Assembly (NCBI RefSeq): GCF_014397005.1
Contig: NZ_JACGWS010000004.1
Coordinates: forward strand, 310,001 to 374,000
Direction: 5' to 3'
From: Kordia aestuariivivens
GTDB taxonomy: Bacteria > Bacteroidota > Bacteroidia > Flavobacteriales > Flavobacteriaceae
Length of the DNA stretch: 64,000 bases
Positions 24,900 through 34,003 of the stretch are shown here, in pieces. Below the pieces are notes generated by a model. It had not been told where the DNA came from. It saw only the letters and a program-made list of their open reading frames with translations, and made no database searches. A program made the position numbers and the translations under genes. The first letter of the stretch is position 1; each line of letters begins with the position of its first letter.

Positions 24900-25796
24900 A
24901 TGAAATGGCAACATTCACTTAAGGATTTTCAAATCTATCTAAAGATTGAACGTGGGTTATCTGAGAATACCGTTACAAACTACACACATGATATCGAGAA
25001 GTTGATACGCTTTTTAGAAGATAATGATATGAAACATTCTCCATTATCTATTGATGAAACTACGGTACAACAATTTATTTATGAAGTTGCAAAAATTTTA
25101 AATGCCCGATCACAAACACGAATCATTTCTGGGTTAAAAAGTTTTTTTAATTATTTAATATTTGAAGATTATCGGAAAGACAATCCAATGGAATTGATTG
25201 AAGCGCCAAAGATTGGCAGAAAGCTTCCAGATACGCTCGCTTTGGAAGATATTGAGAAATTAATTGGCGCTATTGATTTGAGCACAAGTGAAGGACACCG
25301 AAATAAAGCCATTATTGAAACTTTATACGGTTGTGGATTGCGTGTGAGTGAATTGGTCAATTTAAAGTTATCAGATTTATTTTTTGACGAAGGTTTCATT
25401 AGAGTCACAGGAAAAGGTGACAAACAACGTTTTGTGCCTATTAGTAAATTTACACAGAAGTACATCAACTTATATACAAAAGGAGATCGCACACACATAA
25501 AACATATTCCTGAATTTAGCGATACAGTTTTTCTAAATAGACGAGGAAAACAATTGACGCGCGTTATGATTTTCACCATTATTAAACGCTTAACAGAGAA
25601 AGCCCAAATTAAAAAGAATATCTCACCACATACATTCCGACATTCATTTGCTACACATTTGTTAGAGAATGGTGCCGATTTGCGTGCCATACAGCTCATG
25701 TTAGGTCATGAAAGCATTACCACTACGGAAATTTACATGCATGTAGATCGAAGTCATTTAGCGAAGGTTATGGAGAAATTTCACCCAAGAACATAA
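24900..25796 (+). CDS. xerD: Site-specific tyrosine recombinase XerD/XerC-like
   Basis: Resolves chromosome dimers at dif with FtsK. Starting at ATG 24900 gives 298 residues, the standard XerD length; a TTG six bases upstream is less likely. The N-terminal SAM-like DNA-binding domain (about 1-100) is followed by the catalytic domain with Arg in GCGLRVSELVNL, Lys in VTGKGDKQRFVP, the HTFRHSFATHLLENGADL box (His and Arg), LGHESITTT and the tyrosine nucleophile in EIYMHVDR. Stands alone with its own terminator and aroQ and barrel genes beside it. I favour XerD over XerC, but the pair cannot be told apart with certainty. Confidence 0.9.
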   Translation: MKWQHSLKDFQIYLKIERGLSENTVTNYTHDIEKLIRFLEDNDMKHSPLSIDETTVQQFIYEVAKILNARSQTRIISGLKSFFNYLIFEDYRKDNPMELIEAPKIGRKLPDTLALEDIEKLIGAIDLSTSEGHRNKAIIETLYGCGLRVSELVNLKLSDLFFDEGFIRVTGKGDKQRFVPISKFTQKYINLYTKGDRTHIKHIPEFSDTVFLNRRGKQLTRVMIFTIIKRLTEKAQIKKNISPHTFRHSFATHLLENGADLRAIQLMLGHESITTTEIYMHVDRSHLAKVMEKFHPRT

Positions 25797-25797
25797 A

Positions 25798-25827
25798 AAA
25801 ACAGAAACCGTTGCTGATTTCTGTTTT
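25798..25827 (+). terminator. Terminator of xerD
   Basis: AAAACAGAAA (25798-25807) pairs with TTTCTGTTTT (25818-25827), then TCTTCTTTTT. Confidence 0.8.
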
Positions 25828-25855
25828 TCTTCTTTTTCAGTACTATTGCAATTCT

Positions 25856-26026
25856 TTAACAAGTTTTCCAGCATTCTTTTACAGAACTTTTTTCTCCGAT
25901 AAAAATACTGTTGCAATAACACATAAATGACGAGTCTGTGAAGGTTTCATTTCCTCCATTAGCGTTGACTTGCTCTGTTTTCCCAAGCATGTTGACACCC
26001 GTAAGGTTTAAAATTTTTTGTAACAT
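25856..26026 (-). CDS. GG-leader precursor peptide 7 (second leader family)
   Basis: A 56-residue gene hidden between xerD and rny. Leader MLQKILNLTGVNMLGKTEQV then NANGG matches the LNL..V..L.K.EQ..xGG pattern of the peptides at 20312 and 20587. The core (after NGG) has four cysteines (FMCYCNS and KECWKTC). It is isolated from the other peptide genes and has no TACGGT-type operator. Start chosen at the ATG that gives the complete leader; the stop falls 29 bases from the xerD terminator. Confidence 0.65.
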   Translation of the reverse strand: MLQKILNLTGVNMLGKTEQVNANGGNETFTDSSFMCYCNSIFIGEKSSVKECWKTC

Positions 26027-26098
26027 AGGTAGGCTTATTTAGGTACTACTAAAATACCCATAATAACATAGCTTTGTCATCTAATTGCCATAAACAAT

Positions 26099-26140
26099 AA
26101 ACGTGAATACCGTAGTTTTGAAACTTCGATATTCACGTTT
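26099..26140 (-). terminator. Terminator of rny
   Basis: AAACGTGAATA-type arm (26099-26109) pairs with TATTCACGTTT (26130-26140) on both strands, loop 20 bases; lies just past the rny stop. Confidence 0.65.
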
Positions 26141-26169
26141 TGTGAACTTATAATATCTAATTTTGAGAC

Positions 26170-27741
26170 TTACTTCGCTATGTTTACCGCTCTTGTTTCT
26201 CTAATTACTGTAATTTTTACTTGTCCTGGATAGGTCATATCCGTTTGAATTTTTTGTGAGATATTGAATGATAATTCAGCTGCTTTTGCATCATCGACTT
26301 TTTCACTCTCAACAATCACACGTAATTCTCTACCGGCTTGAATTGCATACGCTTTTTTAACACCATTGAACCCGAAAGCAATATCTTCTAAGTCTTTTAA
26401 ACGTTGAATGTAACTGTCTAATACTTGACGACGTGCGCCTGGACGTGCGCCAGAAATTGCATCACATACTTGGACAATTGGTGATAATAAGGAAACCATT
26501 TCTATTTCATCATGGTGCGCTCCTATTGCATTACATACTTCTGGTTTTTCACCATACTTTTCTGCCCATTGCATTCCTAAGATTGCGTGTGGCACTTCTG
26601 TTTCCGTATCTGGCACTTTTCCGATATCGTGTAACAATCCTGCTCTTTTGGCAAGTTTCGGGTTCAATCCGAGTTCGGCAGCCATCACACCACAAAGTTT
26701 TGCAACTTCACGTGAATGCTGTAATAGGTTTTGTCCGTAAGAAGAACGATATTTCATTCGACCCACCGTTTTAATCAATTCTGGATGCAATCCATGAATT
26801 CCTAAATCGATCACTGTACGCTTTCCAACTTCGATGATTTCTTCATCAATTTGCTTGCGCGTTTTCTTGACTACTTCTTCAATACGTGCTGGATGAATTC
26901 GTCCATCAGTAACCAATTTGTGTAATGATAAACGTGCTATTTCTCTTCGAACCGAATCAAAACAAGAAAGAATAATTGCTTCTGGCGTATCATCTACAAT
27001 AATTTCAACTCCAGTTGCAGCTTCTAATGCTCTAATGTTTCGTCCTTCTCTACCAATAATACGACCTTTTACATCGTCAGATTCAATATTGAATACAGAT
27101 ACACAGTTTTCTACTGCTTCTTCTGTTCCTATACGCTGAATAGTATTGATAATAACCTTTTTTGCTTCTTGTTGTGCTGTCATTTTTGCTTCTTCAAGTT
27201 TGGCTTGAATGTAGCTCATTGCGTCACTTTTTGCTTCTTCTTTTAAGGAAGTTACCAATTGTTCTTTGGCTTCGTCAGCAGACAATCCGGAAATTACTTC
27301 CAATTGTTCTATTTGACTTTTATGCAATCGCTCAACTTCTGATTTCTTCTTTTCTACAAAATCCAATCGATAATCGTAGTCTTTTACTTTCGCTTCTATT
27401 TCTTGGTTGAGTTTTTTATTCTTTGATAATTCGCTAGAAACTTGCGATTCTTTATCGCGTGTACGTTTCTCTGCTTCTGCCATTTTTTTATCCTTTGATA
27501 AGATAAATTTTTCGTGCTCTGCTTTTAATTCTAAAAATTTTTCTTTGGCTTGAAGAATCTTGTCTTTCTTCACATTCTCAGCATTCGATTTCGCATCTTT
27601 TAGTAAAGAAGCAGCATCTTTTTTTGCGTCTTGAATGATTTTTGAAGCTTGTTTCTTTTCCAAAGTTTTAGCAATGGCAAAGCCTATGAGTAAGCAAATC
27701 ACACCAACGGCGGCTGCAATTATAATTGTTATACTATCCAT
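26170..27741 (-). CDS. rny: Ribonuclease Y
   Basis: Membrane-anchored endoribonuclease that starts mRNA decay. 523 residues in the classic order: N-terminal membrane helix ([20 protein letters not shown]), a long lysine/glutamate coiled coil (about 25-200), a KH RNA-binding domain with [17 protein letters not shown] (about 228-244), and an HD domain with [13 protein letters not shown] and the metal motif LLHDIGK (about 365-371). Full length. Flanked by the 6S-like RNA and the zap genes, a layout I expect in flavobacteria. Confidence 0.96.
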   Translation of the reverse strand: MDSITIIIAAAVGVICLLIGFAIAKTLEKKQASKIIQDAKKDAASLLKDAKSNAENVKKDKILQAKEKFLELKAEHEKFILSKDKKMAEAEKRTRDKESQVSSELSKNKKLNQEIEAKVKDYDYRLDFVEKKKSEVERLHKSQIEQLEVISGLSADEAKEQLVTSLKEEAKSDAMSYIQAKLEEAKMTAQQEAKKVIINTIQRIGTEEAVENCVSVFNIESDDVKGRIIGREGRNIRALEAATGVEIIVDDTPEAIILSCFDSVRREIARLSLHKLVTDGRIHPARIEEVVKKTRKQIDEEIIEVGKRTVIDLGIHGLHPELIKTVGRMKYRSSYGQNLLQHSREVAKLCGVMAAELGLNPKLAKRAGLLHDIGKVPDTETEVPHAILGMQWAEKYGEKPEVCNAIGAHHDEIEMVSLLSPIVQVCDAISGARPGARRQVLDSYIQRLKDLEDIAFGFNGVKKAYAIQAGRELRVIVESEKVDDAKAAELSFNISQKIQTDMTYPGQVKITVIRETRAVNIAK

Positions 27742-27837
27742 CTTCTTTCTTCTTAATTATGTATTCGTTATAATAAATATTGAACTCCAAGTTTAATCTT
27801 GTTCCTTAAAATTTGGGTTAAGGATTGAGTCAAGTCT

Positions 27838-28001
27838 GAGATTCCGTTTTTCAACGGGATTAGTTCAACTAACCATTTTGTGTGCGCTTTTCAAGCTTCT
27901 CAAAACAAAAATATTGAACATAAGATCCTGATTTTCATCAGGATTAGTTCAACTAACCATTTTGTGTGCGCTTTTCAAGCTTCTCAAAATCGAGTTTCAC
28001 T
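27838..28001 (+). repeat. Dispersed intergenic repeat, copies C and D in tandem
   Basis: Copy C: hairpin ATTCCGTT-TTTC-AACGGGAT (27841-27860), TAGTTCAACTAACCATTTTG, TGTGCGCTTTTCAAGC, TTCTCAAAA. Copy D: hairpin ATCCTGAT-TTTC-ATCAGGAT (27925-27944), the same tail, then CGAGTTTCACTA. The tails of C and D are identical over about 45 bases. No gene in this gap. The repeat abuts the U-tract of the 6S-like RNA. Confidence 0.8.
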
Positions 28002-28200
28002 AAAAAAAAAGCCTACATTGATTAGAGTTTTGTATAAACTCCAAAAAACAAGTTTAGAGCTAACAGATTGATCAAGGATCTGCCCAAATAATGAACAAGT
28101 TCACTATTGACAGCCTGCTTTTACAATCATGACTCACCCTTTTTAAAAATATTAACGTTGAGTTTATCAAAAATAAAAACCAATGTAGGCAGTAACCTAT
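28002..28200 (-). ncRNA. ssrS: 6S-like RNA (6S-Flavo type)
   Basis: About 190-200 bases of gene-free sequence folding into one long hairpin. Closing stem GCCTACATTG (28181-28190, minus strand) pairs with CAATGTAGGC (28011-28020), followed by nine T: a Rho-independent end. An inner stem ATAAACTC/GAGTTTAT (28034-28041 with 28160-28167) continues it, with an unpaired middle. Length, rod-like fold and position directly after zapA fit 6S RNA, which binds RNA polymerase in stationary phase. Assignment to the flavobacterial 6S family is from memory of its genomic setting. Confidence 0.75.
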
Positions 28201-28215
28201 TGTATTTTAAAGAAC

Positions 28216-28509
28216 TTATGAACTAAGCTGCGCTTTTAGTAATTCGTCAAGCGCTTTTAATTTTTCTTCTAATGCTGTTTGATTTGTGTCTTTATCTATT
28301 GTTTTTTGTTCTACTTGCGCAGCAAATTGCAAGGCACACATTGCCAATACATCTTGCTTGTCTCTAACGGCGTAGCTTTGCTCAAACTGTTTAATCATCG
28401 CTTCTATTTTCTTAGCTGCTTTGCGAAGTCCTTCTTCTTGACTTGCTGCAATAGTTAGTGGATATACTCTATCCGCAATAGAAAGCTTTATTTTGAGCTT
28501 ATTTTCCAT
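28216..28509 (-). CDS. zapA: Cell division protein ZapA
   Basis: 97 residues from the ATG at 28509; an upstream in-frame ATG gives extra residues unlike the family. The N-terminal beta part KLKIKLSIADRVYPLTI and the C-terminal coiled coil from about residue 45 are typical of ZapA, which cross-links FtsZ filaments at the septum. It starts 20 bases after the ZapB-like coiled-coil gene and is followed by the 6S-like RNA, an arrangement that echoes the zapA-ssrS order in gammaproteobacteria. Confidence 0.85.
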   Translation of the reverse strand: MENKLKIKLSIADRVYPLTIAASQEEGLRKAAKKIEAMIKQFEQSYAVRDKQDVLAMCALQFAAQVEQKTIDKDTNQTALEEKLKALDELLKAQLSS

Positions 28510-28529
28510 AGTGTAAAGAACTATCTTTT

Positions 28530-28820
28530 TTACTCGGCCAATTGTGCAATACAATGGTCAATTTGCCGAATTAGTGTATTTATTTTAAGCTTAGCTTCTT
28601 TTTTATTGTTATCACTGCCAAGCATTGAATTTGCAATTTTAAGCGAGTTAAACTTTTCTTCCCACTGCGAGATTTCTTCGTGTAAACGCTCTGTTTGTCC
28701 CTTTGAATCTGCTAATTCTTGATTTAGTTTTTGATTTTTTTGCTCCAAAACTTCAAGCCTATGAAGCATTTTACTCACTCTATTTTCAAGAGAATCAACG
28801 ATTTTCAAAGTACTACTCAT
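28530..28820 (-). CDS. Short coiled-coil protein upstream of zapA
   Basis: 96 residues from ATG 28820 (MSSTLKIVDSL); a further in-frame start at 28835 adds five residues. Almost entirely coiled coil, with heptads in SKMLHRLEVLEQKNQKL and LADSKGQTERLHEEISQ. No globular domain. Resembles ZapB-like coiled-coil division proteins by shape only. Sits directly in front of zapA on the same strand, so a role beside ZapA in Z-ring assembly is plausible but not shown. Confidence 0.7.
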   Translation of the reverse strand: MSSTLKIVDSLENRVSKMLHRLEVLEQKNQKLNQELADSKGQTERLHEEISQWEEKFNSLKIANSMLGSDNNKKEAKLKINTLIRQIDHCIAQLAE

Positions 28821-29003
28821 TACATTTCTATTCAATGCATACGGTTACAAATTTAGCATTCATAAAATTAGTTCGCAAGGGTTTTGACTATTATTTAAAG
28901 TAATACTTTAAGAATTGTGTTTTTTTGGTGCAGTTTTTGAATTTAAAGATTCCAAATTAACTAAGTATTAGCTATTTTAGCTTCTCAAACGCATTTTTGA
29001 TTT

Positions 29004-30698
29004 ATGTATAGACTGTTATTCATTTTTTTATTTTTATTTTCCCTTGCCTTTTCTCAACAAAAATATCCGCAAAGCGATTTTAGATCGCCGTTGGACATTC
29101 CTATTATTTTATCAGGAACTTTTGGTGAATTGAGAAGCAATCATTTTCATTCTGGAATTGACATTAAAACGAAACAAAAAGAAGGTTTTGAAGTTTTTGC
29201 CATTGGTGATGGACATGTATCACGCATCAAAATTCAACATTGGGGATTTGGAAAAGCATTGTATGTAACGCATACAAACGGTTATACATCTGTTTATGCG
29301 CATTTGAAAAAGTTAGCTCCAAAATTAGAAGCTTATTTAAAGAAACAACAATATAATAAAGAAAGTTACGAGATTCAACTCTATCCAAAAGCAGACGAAT
29401 TGGTCTTGAAAAAAGGCGAAGTGATTGCGTATTCAGGAAATAGTGGTTCTTCTGGCGGACCGCATTTACATTTTGAAATTCGCGATGCAGCTTCCAAACC
29501 GATGAATCCAATGTTGTTTGGTATTGAAGTGAAAGATTCACAGTATCCTACGGTAAATGGTGTGTTTGCGTATGCATTGTCAGATTCTGCTCAGATTAAT
29601 TCTTCTAACAAAATTATTCAGTTGCAACTGAAAAAAGGAAAAGAACAAAACAGTTTTATTACTGATAAAGTATTCGCTTCTGGCGAAATAGGATTGGGCG
29701 TCAATGCCTATGATAAACAAGATTTAGCCTTTAATAAAAACGGAATTTATCAATTGGAAAGTTTTGTAAATGGCGCAAAAAATTTCAGTTATACTTTTAA
29801 AAAGTTCTCTTTTGGCGAATCACGCTACATCAATACATTGATAGATTACGAACGTTTTAAGAAGAAAAAGCAACGTGTACAACGCTGTTTTGTAACGCCT
29901 GCGAACAAATTGAGTATTTACGACGGTGTTGTCAACAACGGAAAAATTCTCATTGAAGAAGGAAAAGAATATACGATTGTATTGAAAGTGAAAGATTTTA
30001 AAGATAATATAACTACAATTACAGTTCCGATTGTTGGTAAAAAACAAGCCATCACGCAAAAGAAAAAGGAAACTGTGACCAATCATTTGATTACGCGAAA
30101 CACTGAACATACCATTAAAGAAGATTTGGTGAGTGTGTATATCCCGAAAAAAACGTTTTATGAAGATTTTTATTTCGATCTCGCAAAAGATAAAGAAGGA
30201 CGTTATACAATTCATAATGAGAATGTTCCTGCGCACAAAAATTTCGTAATTACGTTTGATGTTTCAAGCTATACCCAAAAAGAGCGCAAACAATTATTCA
30301 TTGCAAGTCTCGACAGAAAAAAGAAACCTTCATATAGCAATACAAAAAAGAAAGGCACAAAATTTACGACTAGCACTAAAAATTTAGGTACATATTTCTT
30401 AGTAAAAGATACCATTTCACCAAAAGTAAAAGCAGTAAATTTCGCCAAGGATAAATGGATTTCTAGCAAAAAGTATTTAAAATTGAAAGTCACAGACGAT
30501 CTTTCTGGTGTGCGTAGTTATCGCGGGACCATTAACGGAACTTGGGTTTTATTTGAATATGATGCCAAAAAAGGAATGCTGACCTACAATTTTAAGGATG
30601 TTTCTTTTAAAGAAGCAAAACATAATTTAAAATTGATCGTTACTGATAATGTTGGAAATAATACTACTTTTACAAGCACCTTTTTTAGAAAAAATTAA
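29004..30698 (+). CDS. M23 family metallopeptidase
   Basis: A secreted 564-residue protein. Signal peptide to about residue 17, then a LytM/M23 domain with the HxxxD zinc motif (His49, Asp53 in FHSGIDI) and the HLHFEI motif (near 155), so it can cleave peptidoglycan cross-bridges or act as a LytM regulator. The C-terminal 350 residues are beta-rich, with DNIT and DNVGNNTTF stretches like Ig-type folds. It ends 12 bases before a TonB receptor gene, so the two are likely co-transcribed, perhaps linking wall remodelling to the outer membrane. Confidence 0.85.
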   Translation: MYRLLFIFLFLFSLAFSQQKYPQSDFRSPLDIPIILSGTFGELRSNHFHSGIDIKTKQKEGFEVFAIGDGHVSRIKIQHWGFGKALYVTHTNGYTSVYAHLKKLAPKLEAYLKKQQYNKESYEIQLYPKADELVLKKGEVIAYSGNSGSSGGPHLHFEIRDAASKPMNPMLFGIEVKDSQYPTVNGVFAYALSDSAQINSSNKIIQLQLKKGKEQNSFITDKVFASGEIGLGVNAYDKQDLAFNKNGIYQLESFVNGAKNFSYTFKKFSFGESRYINTLIDYERFKKKKQRVQRCFVTPANKLSIYDGVVNNGKILIEEGKEYTIVLKVKDFKDNITTITVPIVGKKQAITQKKKETVTNHLITRNTEHTIKEDLVSVYIPKKTFYEDFYFDLAKDKEGRYTIHNENVPAHKNFVITFDVSSYTQKERKQLFIASLDRKKKPSYSNTKKKGTKFTTSTKNLGTYFLVKDTISPKVKAVNFAKDKWISSKKYLKLKVTDDLSGVRSYRGTINGTWVLFEYDAKKGMLTYNFKDVSFKEAKHNLKLIVTDNVGNNTTFTSTFFRKN

Positions 30699-30710
30699 AA
30701 ACTAATTATA

Positions 30711-33185
30711 TTGAAACCAATACGAACTATACTTTTCTTAGGCTTTTTATTCTTTGCAAATTTTATCATTGCACAAACAGCAACCGTTAGAGGAGTTATT
30801 TTAGATACAAATAATACACCTATTGAAGGCGTAAACGTGAAAACTTCGCTCGGCACAGGAACACAAACCAACAAGAATGGTTTTTTTATGATTGTGATTC
30901 CAGCTGGCGAAAAAGTAACACTTGTTTTTTCGCACATTGCGCATAAAAATATTACACTTACCGTACAACTGAAAAACGGAGAAGATTACGAAGTTTTCCC
31001 GCTGATGTCTAAAACTGCCGAGCAAATAGGAACGGTTGTGTTAGATTCGCGCAAGCGAAAAGCTGTGCAAGGAATTCAAACCGTTTCTGCGGAAACTGTT
31101 CGATTGATTCCTGGTGCAAATCCTGGTGTGGAAAATTTATTGATGTCGTTTCCGGGTGTAAATAATAATAATGAACTCAGTACACAATACTCTGTTCGTG
31201 GTGGAAATTACGATGAAAACTTAGTGTATGTCAACGAAATTGAAGTCTATCGTCCGTTTTTAGTGCGTTCAGGGCAACAAGAAGGATTGAGTTTTGTAAA
31301 TAGCGATTTGGTTCAAAATGTAGATTTTTCTGCGGGTGGATTTCAAGCAAAGTTTGGCGATAAGCTTTCGTCTGTATTGGATATTACGTATAAAAAACCG
31401 GTTCGCTTTGGCGGAAGAGTCAATTTGAGTTTACTCGGCGGAAGCGCTTCTATTGAAACTTCAAGTAACGACAGTAAGTTTTCTACCATTTCAGGAGTTC
31501 GATATAGAGATAATAGTTTGTTAGTAAATAGCAAGCAAACAGAAACTAATTTTAGACCGCGTTTTGTAGATTTTCAAACGTTTTTGACGTATAAATTTTC
31601 AGATAAATTTCACTTGAGTTTTTTAGGAAATGTTGCGTTTAACGATTACGATTACGAACCATTAACGCGTCAAACGAATTTTGGAACACTTCAAGATCCG
31701 ATTGCGTTGTTGGTATTTTATGAAGGTCAAGAAGAAGATCGCTACCGAACGTATTTTGGTGCTTTGAAAGCTAGTTATTTCCTCAACGACGATTTAACGC
31801 TGAAATTTATCGCGTCGGCATATCACACTACAGAACAAGAACATTTTGACATTTTAGCACAATACAGACTTGGAGAAGTGAATACGAATATTGGCGATCA
31901 AGATTTGGGAAATGTTGAATTTAGTGAAGGAATTGGTTCACAGTTAAGTCACGGACGAAACGATTTGGATGCATTAATTGTAAATGCAGAACATAAAGGA
32001 AGTTATAAAGTTAACGGAGACGAAAACCAAATTGATTGGGGAATTAAGTACACACATGAAGATATTCGTGATCGCTTGATCGAATGGGAAGTGATTGATT
32101 CTGCTGGTTTCTCCATTCGTCCACCATTACCACAATTTTCAAACAATCAACCTTACGATGCGTTTGAAGGTCCATTAGAACCTTTTCAAACCGTTCGTGC
32201 TCGAAATAATACACAGATTGATCGTATTTCTGGATTTGTACAATGGAGCAAACAATCCATGCTTGGCGAACATGAAGTTTGGACCAATGTTGGTGTGCGT
32301 GCACACAGTTGGACGATAAACGGAGACGGAACGGAAAGTAATACACAAGCCGTTTTTAGTCCGAGAGCACAAGTTGCTATTAAACCGAATTGGGAAAAAG
32401 ATATGTTGTTCCGCTTGTCGGGAGGATTTTACCATCAACCGCCTTTTTATCGTGAATTGCGTGGACCAGATGGTGTTGTGAATCCGAATGTGAAAGCACA
32501 GCAATCTATTCATGTGGTGTTAGGAAATGATTATAGTTTTAAACTTTGGGATCGCCCTTTTAAGTTGACAACCGAAGCCTATTATAAAAGCTTATCGGAT
32601 GTAAACGCGTATACGATTGAAAATGTTCGAATTCGTTACAGAGCAGATAATGTTGCAGATGCGTATGCGTACGGATTGGACATGCGTTTGAATGGAGAGT
32701 TTGTTCCCGGAACAGAAAGTTGGGTGAGTTTTGGTTATTTGAAAACTGAAGAAAACATCAACAATCGTGGATATATTAGCAGACCAACCGATCAACGTTT
32801 GAAGTTTGCTGTATTGTTCCAAGATTATATGCCAAAGATTCCTAATTTGAAATTGTATTTGAATTTAACGTATAATACAGGATTGCCTGGTGGATCGCCA
32901 AGTTATTCTGATCCATATCAATTTCAAAGTAAATTACCTGATTATAAACGTGCTGACGTTGGATTCTCGTATGTATTGGTAGATCAAAAGAGACAATATG
33001 AAAAAGGACATTGGTTACATACTTTCAAAGAACTGAATGTAGGTTTTGAGATTTTCAATGTGTTCGATGTTCAAAATTCAATTACAAATACGTGGGTTCG
33101 TGATGTGTATACAAAACGCCAATTTGGAATCCCGAATTTCTTAACAGGTCGTGTGTTTAATGTGAAAATGGGAATGCGTTTCTAG
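30711..33185 (+). CDS. TonB-dependent receptor
   Basis: Outer-membrane active transporter, 824 residues. No ATG precedes the signal peptide; the natural start is the TTG at 30711 giving MKPIRTILFLGFLFFANFIIAQ. Then a carboxypeptidase-D-like domain (about 24-105), a plug with VSAETVRLIPGANPGVENLL and SVRGGNYDENLVYVN (about 125-235), and a 22-stranded barrel ending VKMGMRF. Substrate unknown. Directly downstream of the M23 peptidase gene. Confidence 0.88.
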   Translation: MKPIRTILFLGFLFFANFIIAQTATVRGVILDTNNTPIEGVNVKTSLGTGTQTNKNGFFMIVIPAGEKVTLVFSHIAHKNITLTVQLKNGEDYEVFPLMSKTAEQIGTVVLDSRKRKAVQGIQTVSAETVRLIPGANPGVENLLMSFPGVNNNNELSTQYSVRGGNYDENLVYVNEIEVYRPFLVRSGQQEGLSFVNSDLVQNVDFSAGGFQAKFGDKLSSVLDITYKKPVRFGGRVNLSLLGGSASIETSSNDSKFSTISGVRYRDNSLLVNSKQTETNFRPRFVDFQTFLTYKFSDKFHLSFLGNVAFNDYDYEPLTRQTNFGTLQDPIALLVFYEGQEEDRYRTYFGALKASYFLNDDLTLKFIASAYHTTEQEHFDILAQYRLGEVNTNIGDQDLGNVEFSEGIGSQLSHGRNDLDALIVNAEHKGSYKVNGDENQIDWGIKYTHEDIRDRLIEWEVIDSAGFSIRPPLPQFSNNQPYDAFEGPLEPFQTVRARNNTQIDRISGFVQWSKQSMLGEHEVWTNVGVRAHSWTINGDGTESNTQAVFSPRAQVAIKPNWEKDMLFRLSGGFYHQPPFYRELRGPDGVVNPNVKAQQSIHVVLGNDYSFKLWDRPFKLTTEAYYKSLSDVNAYTIENVRIRYRADNVADAYAYGLDMRLNGEFVPGTESWVSFGYLKTEENINNRGYISRPTDQRLKFAVLFQDYMPKIPNLKLYLNLTYNTGLPGGSPSYSDPYQFQSKLPDYKRADVGFSYVLVDQKRQYEKGHWLHTFKELNVGFEIFNVFDVQNSITNTWVRDVYTKRQFGIPNFLTGRVFNVKMGMRF

Positions 33186-33330
33186 ATTGGTTGCTGGTTG
33201 TTCGTTTTTAGTTGTTGGTTATTTTTGCTTTTTAGTTAATAAAAGAAACTTCAACCTACAAACTCATAAACTCATAAACTCAATTTACAAATTACAGATT
33301 GATTTTTGAAATTGGAAAGATAAATTACTT

Positions 33331-33975
33331 ATGAAAAAAATTGTTGTCCTTTTACTACTGTTTGTCGGAATACAACAAAGTGTTGCACAGAAAAAGATTT
33401 ACGTCAGTGATAAGTTTGAAGAACTGTCTAAAGATCATAAAACCATTGCGATTCTTCCGTTTCAAACGACTTTAAACCTTAAATCTGAGCAAACGACGTA
33501 CACCGAAGCACAAATAAAAGAACTCGCGGAGAAAGAAGGTATTGCTGTACAACAAGCATTGGAAAGTTATTTTTTGAATAGAAAGAAGAAGAAGAAACTC
33601 AAAATTGAATTTCAAGATATTGATACGACTAATCGAATTTTAAAGAAGGCAGGAATCACACTTGAAAATATTGACATTTATACACCGCAAGAATTGTCTA
33701 AAATTTTAAATGTTGACGCTATTATTAGTGGTTCATTGACTTCTCGCCTATTACTTTCTAAAGAAGTTGATACGTCTTTTGATTTTATTTCGTTCTTGAA
33801 AGGAAAATCCGATTACGGAAAAATCATCATTAAGTTAAGTGATAAGAATACTGGGAAATTGTTGTGGCGTTATGAAAAAACCATCAATCGTAAATCTGGA
33901 AAAAACACAAAAAACATCATTGCAATAATGATGCGACAAGCTTCTCGAAAGTTTCCGTATGAGGAGAAACGATAG
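33331..33975 (+). CDS. Secreted protein resembling CsgG/GNA1162-type lipoproteins
   Basis: 214 residues with a signal peptide (ending near SVAQ19). The pattern HKTIAILPFQTTL (about 36-48), the repeat of AIISGSLTSRLL (about 130-141) and GKLLWRYEK (about 175-183) matches the fold of periplasmic proteins like the N-terminal part of CsgG or GNA1162, but without a lipobox. A secretion-channel accessory or cell-envelope stress role is possible. Monocistronic. Confidence 0.6.
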   Translation: MKKIVVLLLLFVGIQQSVAQKKIYVSDKFEELSKDHKTIAILPFQTTLNLKSEQTTYTEAQIKELAEKEGIAVQQALESYFLNRKKKKKLKIEFQDIDTTNRILKKAGITLENIDIYTPQELSKILNVDAIISGSLTSRLLLSKEVDTSFDFISFLKGKSDYGKIIIKLSDKNTGKLLWRYEKTINRKSGKNTKNIIAIMMRQASRKFPYEEKR

Positions 33976-34003
33976 TTGTTATGTTCTTAATCTAAAAAAG
34001 AAT

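Noticed and set aside
24894-25796. Phage or transposon integrase role for the tyrosine recombinase
   Set aside because: Length, motif spacing and lack of att sites fit chromosomal XerD/XerC; no prophage genes nearby.
26101-26115. Half match to the peptide palindrome (TACGGTATTCACG on the minus strand) before GG peptide 7
   Set aside because: It is part of the rny terminator stem, is not symmetric, and is 84 bases from the start codon instead of 52-56.
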